A stretch of 64,000 nt of DNA from Owenia fusiformis (Eukaryota; Annelida; Polychaeta; Sabellida; Oweniidae): contig CAIIXF020000012.1 in assembly GCA_903813345.2 (NCBI GenBank), positions 11,516,932 through 11,580,931 of the forward strand. Direction: 5' to 3'. Of this stretch, positions 1 through 11,659 are shown piece after piece. Position numbers and translations under genes: made by a program. Below the pieces are notes generated by a model. That model was not told the DNA's origin. It ran no database searches and saw only the letters and a list, made by a program, of their open reading frames with translations. Position 1 is the stretch's first letter, and every line of letters starts with the position of its first letter.

Positions 1-689
1 AAAATGTTGGCAGAGGGTCCATATTCATAATTTTTCAAATTGTTCGATTGATATTTTTATCATCATGGGGACATCACTTGAAAGAAAACATACTGTCTTA
101 ATAAAAACCACTGTATTTATGACCAGAAAGTACTCATGGTGAAAGATATGACCATTTAAAATCACTGCACATGGTATTTTACAAATCAAATCTCAGTCAA
201 TCAAAAACCTGATAACAACTGCACCATTACAGATACTCGACCGCTTAGAATATAGTTCAGTCACTCACATGTCAAGTTTACTATGCGTGACATTCTATGT
301 TCAAAACTTTGCAATGTTAGCATTAATATTACATGTATTTATTTCAGCATACCTTAAACAAATATATACAAATTCACGCAATGTCATATCAATTCATATG
401 CAGGGAGTATATCCTGTGGGGATTTCTATTTGGCAAAATAGTTCCGTAAGAGCATGAATCAGCGATACCGTCTGTGATTAACCAGAACAACAGCAACGCC
501 AAAGCGTAGCGAATCCCATCGAACAGAAATGGCTGGCATTTTTACAAACGAAGCGCAAATATCATAAAACAACACACCAGAAAGGCCACCATTTTCAAAT
601 CGGTTGCTCACTAGCCAAGTTGTCATCAGAAGAAATAATATGCTTTTAAATAGCCACCTCTAAAATTTTTGAAAAATCACACACATATA
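1..689. other. no recognisable gene
   Basis: AT-rich sequence with scattered stops in all frames. The only longer ORF (269-457, 62 codons) has no recognisable motif and no splice context. It precedes the inverted repeat composite that starts near 690. Confidence 0.5.
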
Positions 690-3600
690 GGCCATCAGCC
701 TGGGGGTTGGTCGGTATCAAATTAGGGGAATAATCGCCATAGTGATTTTTGGGAAGGTTAAGACCTCTAGAGTAAGAAAATATGTGATAGCATTGTAACA
801 GTTGTAGCTAAATGGGTGTTATCACCCATTTTTCAAAATGGCCGCCAGTGCACATGTCACAATATAAGAGTGGGTATATCTAAGCACACTGAGATGCAAA
901 AACGGTGATTTTAGGACCTATGTCTAGGTTTTAGGGGTTAAGGATTTCATTTATATCTAAATCTAAGTCATCAAACAATTGTTTCTTATAGAAATCCAAG
1001 ATGGCCACCAAAATGGGTGCAAAAACGAATATGTAACTACTGTTAATGCTCAATAAACACTTAAAAACAGTGATTTTGGAGCCCATGTCTACGATTTAGG
1101 GGACAAGGATTTGATTTATGTCTAAATCTGAGACATCAAATAATTACTTTTCATAGAAATCCAAGATGGCCACCAAAGTGGATGCCAAATCGAATATGTA
1201 ACTATTGATTTAAGCTCAAAGAACAGTTAAGAACAGTGATTTTGGAGACCATATCTAGGTCTTAAGGGCCAAGGATTTGACTTATGTCTAAATCTAAGTC
1301 ATCAAACAATTACTTTAAATAAAAATTCCAAGATGGCCACCAAAATGGGTGCTAAATCGAATATGTAACTATTGATTTAAGCTCCAAGAACAGTTAAGAA
1401 CAGTGATTTTGGAGACCATATCTAGGTTTTAAGGGTCAAGGATTTGACTTATGTCTAAATCTAAGTCATCAAACAATTATTTTAAATAAAAATTCCAAGA
1501 TGGCCACCAAAATGGGTGCCAAAATGGATATTCAACTATTGATTTAAGCTCAAAGAACAGTTATTTTGGAGCACATGTCTGCTGATTTTGTTTATGTCTA
1601 AATCTAAGTCATCAAACAATTACTTTATATAGAAAACAAAGATGGCCACCAAAATGGGTGCCAAAATGAATATTTAACTGATTGATTTAAGCTCAAAGAT
1701 CAGTTGAGAACAGTGATTGTGGAGACAATGTCTAGGTCTTAGGGGTCAAGGGTTTCATTTATGTCTAAATCCGAGTCAACAAAATGATTGCTTTTCATAG
1801 AAATCCAAGATGGTCACCAAAATGGGTGCTTACAATAACAAGCAAATGTTGATTTAAGCTCAAAGAAGTTTATAACAGTAATTTGAGACCATGTCAAGAA
1901 TTTTGGCGTCAAGAATTTCAGTTACGTCTAAAACTATAAATAATTCCTTCATTTGGATCCAAGATGACTTCCAACATTGCTGCCGAAGTGAAAATAAGAT
2001 TTATTATCTTAACATATAGAGGAGTTAGAACATTAATTTTTGATATTTTAAGTTTGTGTGGACAATGATTTTAATTTTGTCTTTAATAAAATTAACAAAC
2101 ATTTTATATATATGGATATGCAAGATGGCCTCCAAAATGCTTGCCAAAATGAATTCGTATAACCATGGGCTTTCAATGGTATAACTATCCAGTTAACCAC
2201 ATAGATCACCAAGAACAATAATTTTGTAAGCAATGTTTACTTTAAGGAGGTCAAGAATTTCAGTTATATAGAGCTATTCCATGAAACAATCTGTGATTAA
2301 TATCAGGATTAAAGATGGATGCCAAAGTGTTAATATTATAAAAGGTCAAATAAGAAAAAACAATTACATAAACATTTGCGTAATAAAATCTTAGGTATAA
2401 TCATAGCATTAGCAATGTTACTGTAAGTTGCCTTCCTTTTCCTTAGTTTTGTTGTGGCTCAGTATCATAAACATTGACTATAGAAAGAAGTTGACTGCCC
2501 ATAGGAAGAAGTAGATTATTGGATGGAGAAGATCAAGCACAGAAATTCCTCAAAGACAAGTGTATCATACACCAGAAAGAGTTTGATGAAAATAAACATT
2601 TTAATCAGTCCTCAAAATCGTGACTGCAGCCATTTTGGTGGCCATCTTGGATATCAAAATAAAGGAATGCCTTAATTATAGACAAAATTGAAATTCTTGA
2701 CCCTTAAAACCAAGACATGATCTCCAAAATCACTGTTCTTTGAGCTTAAATCAATAGTTACATATTCATTTCAGCACCCATTTTGGTGGCCATCTTGGAT
2801 TTCTATAAAAAGTAATAATTTGATTAATTATAGATTTAGACATAAATGAAATCCTTGGCCCCTACAAAATAGACAGAGTCTCCAAAATTACTGTTCTTAA
2901 CTGTTCTTTTAGCTTATTAAATCAATAGTTACATATTCATTTCAGCACCCATTTTGGTGGCCATCTTGGATTTCTATATAAAGAAATTATTTGATTACTA
3001 AAGATTTAGACATAAATGAAATCCTTGGCCCCTACAAAATAGACAGAGTCTCCAAAATTACTGTTCTTAACTGTTCTTTTAGCTTAAATCAATAGTTACA
3101 TATTCATTTTGGCATTCATTTTGGTGGCCGTCTTGGATTTCTATAAAAAGTAATTGTTTGATGACTTAGATTTAGACATAAATGGAATCCTTGAACCTTA
3201 AAACCATGACACGATCTCCAAAATCACTGTTCTTTGAGCTTAAATCAATAGTCACATATTCGTTTTGGCACCCATTTTGGTGGCCATCTTGTATTTCTAT
3301 GAAAAGGTAATTATTTGAAGACTCTGTTTAGACATAAATGAAGTCCTTGACTCTAGAACTATGAAATGATCTCCAAAATCACTGTTTTTAACTGTTCTTC
3401 GAGCTTAAATCAATGGTTACATACAGGTGTTCATTTTGGCACCTATTTTGGTGGCCATCTTGGATTTCTATAAGAACTAATTGCTTGATGACTTAGATTT
3501 TGGCATAAATGAAATCCTTGACCCCTAAAACCTTAACATAGACCCTAAAATCACAGTTTCTGCATCTCAGTGTGCTTAGATATACTCACTCTTATATTGT

Positions 3601-3785
3601 AACATGTGCACCGGCGGCCATTTTGAAAAATGGGTGATAACACCCATTTAGCTACAATTGTTGCAATGCTATCACATAGTTTCTTACTCTAGAGGTCATA
3701 ACCTTCCCAAAAATCACTATGGCGATTATTCCCCTGATTTGATACCGATAACCTAAATTTTGGGGTGAAGCTGATGGCCTAATAC
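690..3785. repeat. large inverted composite of tandem 145-170-bp units
   Basis: The left arm (about 690-2010) contains head-to-tail units of about 145-170 bp, each with a block like AAGATGGCCACCAAAATGGG (near 1000, 1162, 1331, 1496, 1641 and 1808). The right arm (about 2610-3785) carries the same units reversed, with blocks such as CCATTTTGGTGGCCATCTTG. The outer ends match in inverted orientation: the text around 700-950 (ATCGCCATAGTGATTTTTGG and a GGGTGTTATCACCC hairpin) is mirrored at 3540-3780. About 600 bp of less repetitive sequence separates the arms. No coding potential seen. Confidence 0.85.
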
Positions 3786-3794
3786 TTGTAAAAT

Positions 3795-4690
3795 AACACA
3801 CATAAAAATGGTGGCCATTTTTCAAAATGGCAGACTACTCCCCAAAGTTTTATTAGACAATGTGCCATGCTTTAAGTATTCACATATCAAATATGAACAA
3901 AATCGCTCCACTACTTTTCGAGTTATAGTAAAATACGTTAGAATGGCGGCCATTTTTCAAAATGGCCACCTTCTACCAAAAGTGTCATTAGAAATAGACA
4001 GTGTGCCATGCTTATAGTATCCACATACCAAATATGAACAAAATTGCTCCACTACTTTTCGAGTTAATATTAGTAAAATATGTTAAAATGGCGGCCATTC
4101 TTCATATTTGTTTCAAAATGGCCGCCTTCTACCAAAAGAGTCATAGGACAGTGTGCCATGCTTATAGTATTCACATACCAAATATGAACAAAATCGCTCC
4201 ACTACTTTTCGAGTTATAGTAAAATATGTTAAAATGGGGGCCATTTTTCAACTTTTTTTTCAAAATGGCCGCCTTTTACCAAAAGTGTCATAGGACAATG
4301 TGCCAAGCTTATAGTATTCATATACCAAATATGAACAAAATCGCTCCACTACTTTTCGAGTTATAGTAAAATACGTTCAAATGGGGGCCATTTTTCAAAT
4401 TTTTTTTCAAAATGGCCGCCTTCTACCAAAAATGTCATAGGACAGTGTGCCATGCTTATAGTATTCACATACCAAATATGAACAAAATCGCTCCACTACT
4501 TTTCGAGTTATAGTAAAATACGTTAAAATGGCGGCCATTTTTCAAAATGGCCGCCTTCTATCAAAAGTGTCTTTAGACAGTGCGCAATGCTTATAGAATT
4601 CCCATACCAAATATGAACAAGATCGCTCCACCATTTTTTGAGTTACAGCAAAAATCGTAAAATGACGAGTAAAGGCCGCCATTTTTCAAG
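3795..4690. repeat. tandem array of units with ATGGCGGCCATTTTTC
   Basis: Five to six units of about 145-160 bp. Each contains AATATGAACAAAATCGCTCC, a 'ttttcgagttatagtaaaata' type block and a pair of ATGGCGGCCATTTTTC / AAATGGCCGCCTTCTACC segments. Apparent ORFs such as 3808-4017 and 4001-4219 run through the repeats and are not genes. The units share wording (TATGAACAAAATCG, gagttat) with the (GGAC)n-tailed segment at 4780-5035. Confidence 0.85.
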
Positions 4691-4779
4691 ATGGCTGCCA
4701 TGTGCTTCTTTAATATCTACATTTGTAGCATTATTAATGTCCTTTATAATTTTTTACATTTAAAACATATTGCTATTAC

Positions 4780-5035
4780 AGTTTTACATATTGCACCTAA
4801 ATTACTGTAAAATCGGCACTAAAATGGCCGCCATTTTGAAATGAGCGGCCATTTTGAAAATCGGCTTCGAGCAGAACTTCTACCCCCATAGGGTATATGT
4901 GTACAAAATATGAACAAAATCGGGCCAATTGTATTTGAGTTATTGCCCGGACGGACGGACGGACGGACGTATGTACGGACGGACGGACAGAGGCGTTCCC
5001 TATATCCCTCCGAACTTCGTTCGATGGGATAATTA
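4780..5035 (-). repeat. (GGAC)n-tailed repeat terminus, same family as 43788-44547
   Basis: Read on the minus strand it begins ATTATCCCATCGAACGAAG, then GTTCGGAGGGATATAG and a (GTCC)n run, then 'aataactcaaata' and an ATGGCGGCC-type segment. The order is the same as in the element starting at 43788, inside a Slingshot intron. ORFs across this stretch come from the 4-bp repeat. Confidence 0.8.
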
Positions 5036-5059
5036 TTCAAGGGAAGAATCTGTGCTTAA

Positions 5060-5816
5060 GGTGCTATGGAAGTTAACAGGAAATGACAAAACAGGAAGTG
5101 ACAATTTTTTTTGCATTTTTAGATATTTTTTGAATAAAAATAACAGAGTTCTGGTTTGACCTCCAGTCAATTTAACTATTTCCACATATCATTTACATGA
5201 CCAGGATCACAATGTGCATGGTCAGAATGACCCTAAACATGATGAAATAACCTTTTTAGCCCTTTGAAAGTGTGACTGAAAAAAGCTAAGAGTAGGAGCG
5301 TAGGGATAGTCATTGAACAGAATCTTTTGAATTTTTCAGAAAATGTGCCCAATATAATGCTCTATCTAGTACAATCTTTGAAATTTTAGAAAATCGTCTT
5401 AAACAAAAATGGTGGTCATAAAAAGGAAAATAGATCGATTTTCAAATCAGTTTTTTCATTTTTTTTTCTTTTTCTATGAATGATATCAAATTTTCAAAGA
5501 TTGTATCATTTAGAGCAATATATTGGGCACATTTTCTGAAAAATTCAAAAGATTCTGTTCAGTGACCTTCCCTACGCTCCTACTTTTAGCTTTTTTTCAG
5601 TCACACTTTCAAAGGGCTAAAAAGGTTATTTCATCATGTTTAGGGTCATTCTGACCATGCACATTGTGATCCTGGTCATGTAAATGATATGTGGAAATAG
5701 TTAAATTGACTGGAGGTCAAACCAGAACTCTGTTATCTTTATTCAAAAAATATCTAAAAATGCAAAAAAAATTGTCACTTCCTGTTTTGTCATTTCCTGT
5801 TAAGTTCCATAGCACC
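5060..5816. mobile_element. 757-bp foldback element flanked by TTAA
   Basis: An almost perfect palindrome. The left arm starting GGTGCTATGGAA is mirrored by the right arm ending TTCCATAGCACC, with about 340-bp arms around a short centre near 5440. Both outer ends abut TTAA (5056-5059 and 5817-5820), the target duplication typical of piggyBac-type or Kolobok-type elements. The termini do not match the usual piggyBac CCC start. No transposase ORF is present, so it is non-autonomous. A shorter relative of one arm lies at 37220-37460. Confidence 0.8.
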
Positions 5817-5943
5817 TTAACGAATAAAAGTTACATAAATTGATTTTTTCTGTTGTGGGATTAGATTTATATTGCCTGCAGTTGATAAGAACTCAAAAAC
5901 TATTGTATTCTTTTTATACCACTGTTTAAATAAAAAGCAAGAC

Positions 5944-6075
5944 TTGTATGAATGATTCAAACATGACCGTGCTCTATTCGAATTTCTCAACCAATCAGAA
6001 TGCAGCATAGCCAATATAGAACGTTCTCTAATTCTCCATAGATGCACGACCATGCTCTATTCAATCTGCAATTTG
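5944..6075 (+). repeat. dispersed repeat, copy 1
   Basis: About 120 bp containing AATTTCTCAACCAATCAGAA, GCAGCATAGCCAAT and CATGCTCTATTCAATC. It recurs in the same orientation at 17212-17331. Both copies are followed by a stretch similar to GTGACGTCAC / GTGACATCAT. Type unknown. Confidence 0.7.
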
Positions 6076-6341
6076 CATTGTTTTGAGTGACGTCACATCT
6101 CAGCTGCACATCTGGGGCTCTGTCCGGGGATAGCTGTTCTTTTTTACTCCCTCCGTAACTACTGTAACTATTTAACTATGGCTGACTATATAATATAATA
6201 ATCTAAAACGGGGAGTAAAATAGAACAGCCCAAACAAATTCTAAAATTTTTCCGGCCGACTTCAGAATCTTGACAGCATGCGTATTCTTCCTTCATGCCC
6301 GTTCCACAGACACGGCTTTTACTAATTTTTATGTTTGAATC

Positions 6342-6500
6342 GGAATAAATAATGATAGGCCATTCAATATGGTGAAATTCAGCACTCGTTGGACAGAATG
6401 TTAGTACAAATGCACTCACCTTCGGTTCGTGCTTTGTACAACATTCTGTCCAACTCGTGCTGAATTTCACCATATTGAATGGCCTATCATTATTTATTCC
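6342..6500. mobile_element. 159-bp hairpin MITE upstream of DD-A
   Basis: Near-perfect inverted repeat: GGAATAAATAATGATAGGCC at the left is mirrored by GGCCTATCATTATTTATTCC at the right, and pairing continues to a short loop near 6415. Its right end is only 27 bp from the TTTCGTTTTGAT element of gene DD-A, so it may affect that promoter. Confidence 0.8.
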
Positions 6501-6527
6501 TTAATTCATTGATTTGAGTACATGTAC

Positions 6528-6539
6528 TTTCGTTTTGAT
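6528..6539 (+). promoter_or_regulatory. shared start-proximal motif of DD-A (IRF-core-like)
   Basis: TTTCGTTTTGAT ends 12 bp before the ATG at 6552. The same 12 bases stand before DD-B and DD-C. Its reverse complement contains AAACGAAA, which fits the IRF core AANNGAAA. The extra upstream TTTC found in DD-B and DD-C is absent here (ATGTAC instead). It could also be an initiator that was copied with the genes. Confidence 0.5.
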
Positions 6540-6551
6540 TGAATTTCTAAG

Positions 6552-7624
6552 ATGGCCGAAGCAGAAACTAACCCAGGTAAACATTTTCACTAAAATAATA
6601 TACTGCATGCAGTGACACATAATATAATGTATGGCTAACTGCCAACAGGAGAGATTTAAAAATATAGTTCAGTAAAGAGATTAAAAACACCTCTAGACAA
6701 GAGATAAAATTAGAGAGAATGATGAAATTCCCATTTATACATGTAACTATGCTGGTATGCTAGGGGATATAGTATTTTGCCTCCTTCAAGTACGAGACTA
6801 TAAGACCTTAGAAAGAACAAATCTATACAATGTACATTGTACTTGTACATGAGTATTGACTTCTTTTTTTGCAGATAAATGGTATGCAAAACTCTTCCAG
6901 AAAATTGGTCCAGAAATGGGGGCTGAATTCGAAAAAATTGGAACCAACCTTGGTTTTACAAATGCAGAGCTCGATAATATCAGAGATTCTAGTCGCCATG
7001 CAAAAAACTGGGGATTCAAACTGCTTACTGAATGGAAGCAGAAACTAACAAAAGAACAAAACCCAGTAGCACTGTTAAAAGAAGCACTGACAGAAGCAAA
7101 TAGAGGTGACCTTGCAACAATTGTTGAGCAAGAAGATGATAAACGTAAGTCATTTTTCCTATTGTCGCTAGCATATGCCATTGTTTTCTCTGATGTCATA
7201 TTATTATACTGTACTATTCATTTCAGATATGAAAAAATCATTTTTAAGTCATCAGATTCTTATAATTACTTAGATATAGCGTCAAAATGACAGCTTGACA
7301 CTCATAGCATATCTCTCTATATTGTATCATAGACCTCCAGAAGGACAGAGATAAAGATATGACTTACCACGATGATCTATTCAAATCGTTATTTTGGCTA
7401 ATTCTAAACGTTCCATGTAGTTTCCCTGTTTTTTATATATTGATATTGTTTTTGAGGGACAGGGCTGTTTTCTTTGTTTATGCAAGTATTTCTTAGTTGT
7501 ATTTTTCTTATCTAATATGATTTTGTTTGTTTCAGGTAATCATACTCCACTGCACCTACCATCACCACCTACAGATGATCCAAGAGATGAACCCGATAAT
7601 CAGAACAATGACTACTATACTTAA
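6552..7624 (+). CDS. DD-A: small Death-domain protein, 127 aa, three exons
   Basis: Exons 6552-6576, 6875-7144 and 7536-7624 have GT/AG borders and sum to 384 nt in frame. Exon 1 encodes only MAEAETNP. Exon 2 (270 nt, phase 1 on both sides) encodes one six-helix Death domain, about residues 9-98, with family landmarks: WYAKLF, an IG..LGF turn, the WGFKLLTEW helix and ALLKEAL...GDLA near the end. Exon 3 encodes a Pro/Asp/Asn-rich tail ending NNDYYT. There is no enzyme domain, signal peptide or membrane segment, so an adaptor or modulator of Death-domain assemblies in the cytosol is likely; the partner is unknown. About 55% identical to DD-B over the domain by hand count. Confidence 0.8.
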
Positions 7625-7666
7625 ATAATAAGCAAAAAAATTGTATTAAGATGACAATGAAAGATC

Positions 7667-7672
7667 AATAAA
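7667..7672 (+). terminator. poly(A) signal of DD-A
   Basis: AATAAA, 42 bp after the DD-A stop codon, in an A-rich context. No downstream gene competes for it. Confidence 0.6.
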
Positions 7673-7679
7673 GGCATAG

Positions 7680-9030
7680 CCTTACAAAATATATTTCGTC
7701 TTTTAAAAAATTGGAAGTACTTGCTGATATTCAATTGCATGGTTCAAAAAGGACATTACGTAGCCTACATTCCTGGAAATATGATTCTGTAGTTTTACAT
7801 TTTTTATTGATGTGATGCCTATATTCAAAAAACAAAATGAATTAAAATAAAAGTAACAGAGCGAAGAAAGCTTTGTAGTTGATAAGTAGAAAAGGGCTCT
7901 TAGATGCGTGTATGGATATACTGTAAGAGTCTAAAATACAAGAAATAAATTGTAAAACTATGTCTCAATATTCCAAATATACTGTTACACATAGATTTGT
8001 CTATATTATATGAAAATACTTTTAAATGTCTGTATCTCACAAACATACCCTTAGGCCTGATTTAATGAAATAAATATACTGCAGAACCTGTCTTTTCATA
8101 CATGTACATGTAAAATATATTTGAGGTTTGTTTTTTCTTTTTGTGCTTTGTTATACTTGTTGACCTTTTCCCCTTTGGCATTTGTGCTTACATATTTAGC
8201 ACATTAACTTAAATAAGTGTTGCACTAAAAGTATAGTTGTAATATTAATAGCAGTGAAAAAATCTATTCTTTAATTCAATAAGAAATGTAAAGTAAGGTT
8301 TATCCACTAAAACTTATATATAGTGAACTTATAGATTGCCACACCATTTTCAAATCACAGACCTTTCTCTAATCAAGTTAAGAAAAGCCCTGACAAAATA
8401 CATTTTTAATTATATCAACAAAAAATTTAAAATATTGAAATAAACAAAATAACATGTTCACTTTCATGAATGATATGAGTGGTTTTCATTAAATGTTTTT
8501 TCTATTTCATCCACCTTTTCATTTTGTTGTCCAGGTTTTTTATCAACTTAAAGAGAAAATCAGATATAGCGAGCAGGCTGAACAAAAAATTGTTTCAATT
8601 TTGGAATATTTTTGGCTTGTGTCTTTCCTTGTCATGTCTATTTTCTAAAAATCACAAAAGTGCATACTTTATTCCAGGAAAACTAAAGATTTTTACAATA
8701 ATGTATAATTTTTCTATAAGAATGGTTACCATTCTTATTATTTGGGAGAATTTAAACATTTTTCACTAATTTTTGCACTTTGAATCATTAATAACTTCAC
8801 CAATTTATAACATATTGTGAATCTTTTGGGAGATATTGTATTTGATATTGTAAGGAATAGATTGGTAGGTCAATTATACATGTTGCTTGTAATTTTGTCA
8901 CCCCCTATAGATCAGATTCTGCCTTTAAATTCCTTGACCTTTCTTAGAGTTCTAAAATTTCCACACAATTTTAACCAGTTTTAAGGAAGTTCTGAAATTC
9001 CAAGAATATTCCCTGACCATGGCAACTCTT
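7680..9030. other. intergenic, nothing recognised
   Basis: AT-rich spacer between DD-A and the tandem repeat before DD-B. The ORF at 8479-8769 is Phe/Ile-rich low-complexity translation of AT-rich DNA and is not supported as a gene. Confidence 0.5.
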
Positions 9031-9031
9031 A

Positions 9032-9360
9032 AGCAATGAAAATGTGTTCATCATTGGTAGGTATTCACCACAGAAATGATGTTTTACACAGAGGACAATA
9101 GAGCATATTTTGAGAAAGGATGTTCAGGCGTTGACTATGAAGCAATAAAAAAGTCTTCATCAAAGGTAAATTTTTACAATAGAAATGGTTTTTATACAGA
9201 GGGCAAAGATCATGTTCTGAGAAAGGGTTTTCAGGTGTTGACTATGAAGCAATAAAAAGGTGTTCACCAAAGGTAAATGTTTACCGTAGAAATGGTGTTT
9301 TATACAGAGGTTGATAGAGATGTTCTAAGAAAGGATGTTCAGGTGTTGACTATGGACAGG
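9032..9360. repeat. three-copy tandem repeat, about 108 bp
   Basis: Units begin with AAGCAATGAAAATGTG (9032), AAGCAATAAAAAAGTC (about 9141) and AAGCAATAAAAAGGTG (about 9248). Each contains an AGAAATGGTGTTTTAxACAGAGG type block and ends with GTTGACTATG. It lies about 170 bp upstream of the DD-B promoter element. Confidence 0.8.
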
Positions 9361-9522
9361 CGTTCAATACGACAAATGTTACTGTATTTACAACGATCAA
9401 TATGTTAATCAATAACTATTGTACCAGAGTGCCAAAATACAATAGTCATATTTTTTATATGAGGCCGCCTGCATGCTGAAGAAATACAGGTACTCGTCAC
9501 CATCCAAAATCAATCTCATACA

Positions 9523-9540
9523 TTTCAGTTTCGTTTTGAT
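9523..9540 (+). promoter_or_regulatory. ISRE-like element of DD-B
   Basis: TTTCAGTTTCGTTTTGAT ends 6 bp before the ATG. On the minus strand it contains GAAACTGAAA, a perfect match to the ISRE/IRF core GAAANNGAAA, and AAACGAAA. The last 12 bases are identical in all three Death-domain genes. Being so close to the ATG, it must overlap the transcription start or lie in a very short leader. Confidence 0.55.
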
Positions 9541-9546
9541 TCCAGC

Positions 9547-11437
9547 ATGGCAAGAGGAGGTCATTCAGGTAAGTAAAGTAACCTTTTTATTTTATTTGGT
9601 GACCAAACTTTTTCTCAAATGTTCAGACACATGCCTCCTTATGAAGTTATAAATCTCAGTATATACTTATAACATGTACATAACATTTTTGTTTTTCTAC
9701 AGATTGCACTTAAAATACATACAGTACTGATTGAGTTATGATATTTATACTTTATACAGTTACCATATATGAAATTCTATATTTTTGTGAGTCTGTGTGA
9801 GTGTGTTGGTAGAGAAACAATTTTTCAATGCAACTCCGATTTTCTTTTGAATTAAGTATAATTAATAGTATGATCAAATCTAACCACATGAATTCTACAC
9901 TACTATAAAATTGTGTCTGACTCAATAAAGTACACTGTACATGCATTAAAAATAAAATCAGTTATTTGTCCTTTATCGAACTACTGAATAATTTCTTTCG
10001 GATTTTTTTGTTGCAATAATTTGAAAGATGTACATGAAATTTCTTTCAGATGCTTGGTACGGAAAACTCTTCCTTAAAATAGGTCCCCAAATGGGATCTG
10101 AATTTACTGCAATAGGGATCAACCTTGACTTTAAGGACTCAGACTTGAAGAACATCAGAGATTCTCATCGTGAGGCAAAATTATGGGGCAACCAACTGTT
10201 GACCGAGTGGAAGGAGAAACAACCAATTGGAGCAAACCTGATAGCAATATTAACTAAAGCACTAAGCGACTCTGGTAGAAATGACCTCGCGGGGCAGGTG
10301 GAGAATGAACATGCTAAAAGTGAGCCATAATACCATAATACTGCACATATTCCTATATACAGGGTGTGCCAAAAAAAAAAAAAAGTTTAAAGATGAATGG
10401 TTCATACTGTATGATACAGTATATGTTAAGCCATGCCATGTATTTCATATCATTTTAAACATAAATTATTTCCTAACAAAATGATGCCATCCAATTGAAA
10501 AACTTTTGTTTTCTTGTGGAGTTAGAGACTAAAATTGACACCAGGGGTGCCGTGAGCGACCAAAAATCCAAAATTCTCAAAATTCCCTCCATATTGCAGT
10601 CACAGCTACACTCAATATAGTTGACTTAATCATCATAACTTTATTTAAGAGTAATACACAATTGATAATTAATTAAAGAATTATTGCTGAATTCTGCACT
10701 TTACTTGTATAAATGAAGGTGCCAAAGTTCAAATTTCCCTCAATTTTTCACAATTTGGAAATTTGGTTGCTCATGACATCCTTGGTGTCAATTATCAGAT
10801 TATAGCCTCTTACTCCACAAGAAAACAACAGTTTTTCAATCAGATGGTGTCAAATTGTTAGGAAATGATTTATCTATTAAATGATATATAATACATGGCT
10901 AGTTTAAAGTTACATTATATAATATTCATCATTAAACTTGGGTATTGGGTTTTAGGCCCACATTGTACTTGCATAGGGTGTTTTGGACAAATCAAATATG
11001 AATAATAAATATATGCTGGGATCAGAATTCCAACCAATAATAAGATGATTCTAGGGAGGTAAAGGGAACAGCTTTCGAAGGCAATAATATTTTGGATGGG
11101 TCAAAAAGGGAGGGAGGGGGACGGAAACTTAACTCTCCAACTGGGCAGTGTTTGGTGGTTGGTGTTTGGCATTTGGCAGTTGGTGTTCAGTGGTCGGCGT
11201 CTATAACAAATGACAGGTGGTAACATTTTGCAAGTTAATGGCTTGCTATAGATTGATACAACATTTTACTTCAATATGTTCATCATTATTATTTGTATTA
11301 TATTTCCAGGTGCTGGAGAAGTTCAGGTACAGCAAGTAACTCCAGCACCCCAAGTAGCCCAGGTAGACAATCCAGTATACAACAACCCACAACAACCAAT
11401 GGAAGAAGATGATGATACAGATTATAGCTTAAGATAA
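9547..11437 (+). CDS. DD-B: small Death-domain protein, 139 aa, three exons
   Basis: Exons 9547-9568, 10050-10319 and 11310-11437 sum to 420 nt in frame with GT/AG borders. Exon 1 encodes MARGGHS. Exon 2 is again exactly 270 nt with phase-1 borders and encodes the Death domain (about residues 8-97: WYGKLFLKIGPQMG, WGNQLLTEW, ILTKALSDSGRNDLAG). The tail exon is Gln/Pro/Val-rich, then acidic, with NPVY (an NPxY-type motif that can bind PTB domains) and a C-terminal EEDDDTDYSLR. As with DD-A, the protein ends just after acidic residues and a tyrosine. An adaptor role is inferred from the architecture; no enzyme domain is present. Confidence 0.8.
10465..10870. repeat. inverted repeat in DD-B intron 2
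   Basis: The left arm (about 10465-10600: TTCCTAACAAAATGATGCCA, GTGGAGTTAGAGACTAAAAT, TTGACACCAGGGGTG) is mirrored at about 10735-10870 with moderate divergence. It is a decayed foldback element with no coding content. Confidence 0.7.
11148..11245 (+). repeat. dispersed 'TTGGTGTT...CAGGTGGT' element, copy 1
   Basis: Short TTGGTGTTTGGCATTTGGC-like repeats lead into AACAAATGACAGGTGG and AACATTTTGCAAGTTAATGG. Related copies lie at 34500-34605, 54335-54433, 58755-58812 and, weaker, 63560-63665, all in + orientation. Confidence 0.7.
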
Positions 11438-11650
11438 AGAAAAGTTTTCTGACTAAGAACATTAAAATGTTGAAGGATTGAGAGCAAAGGCACCATTTGA
11501 ATCTGAACTGTTGATAAGTGATTCTGACTTCTTTAAAAAGGAAATGTGCATTTTCATTGAAAATAGATATGTACTCAAACTCTTAAACCAGTGTCTTCAG
11601 TTATATGTAATATAATATGTTGATGGAGACGGATGCTACTTGACTTATTC

Positions 11651-11656
11651 AATAAA
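11651..11656 (+). terminator. poly(A) signal of DD-B
   Basis: AATAAA, about 210 bp after the DD-B stop codon. Confidence 0.5.
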
Positions 11657-11659
11657 GTT

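Noticed and set aside
4819-5159. ORFs across the (GGAC)n tract
   Set aside because: Low-complexity translation of a simple repeat inside a mobile element end.
8479-8769. 96-codon ORF between DD-A and DD-B
   Set aside because: Phe/Leu/Ile/Lys-rich reading of AT-rich DNA with no motif, splice partner or promoter signal.
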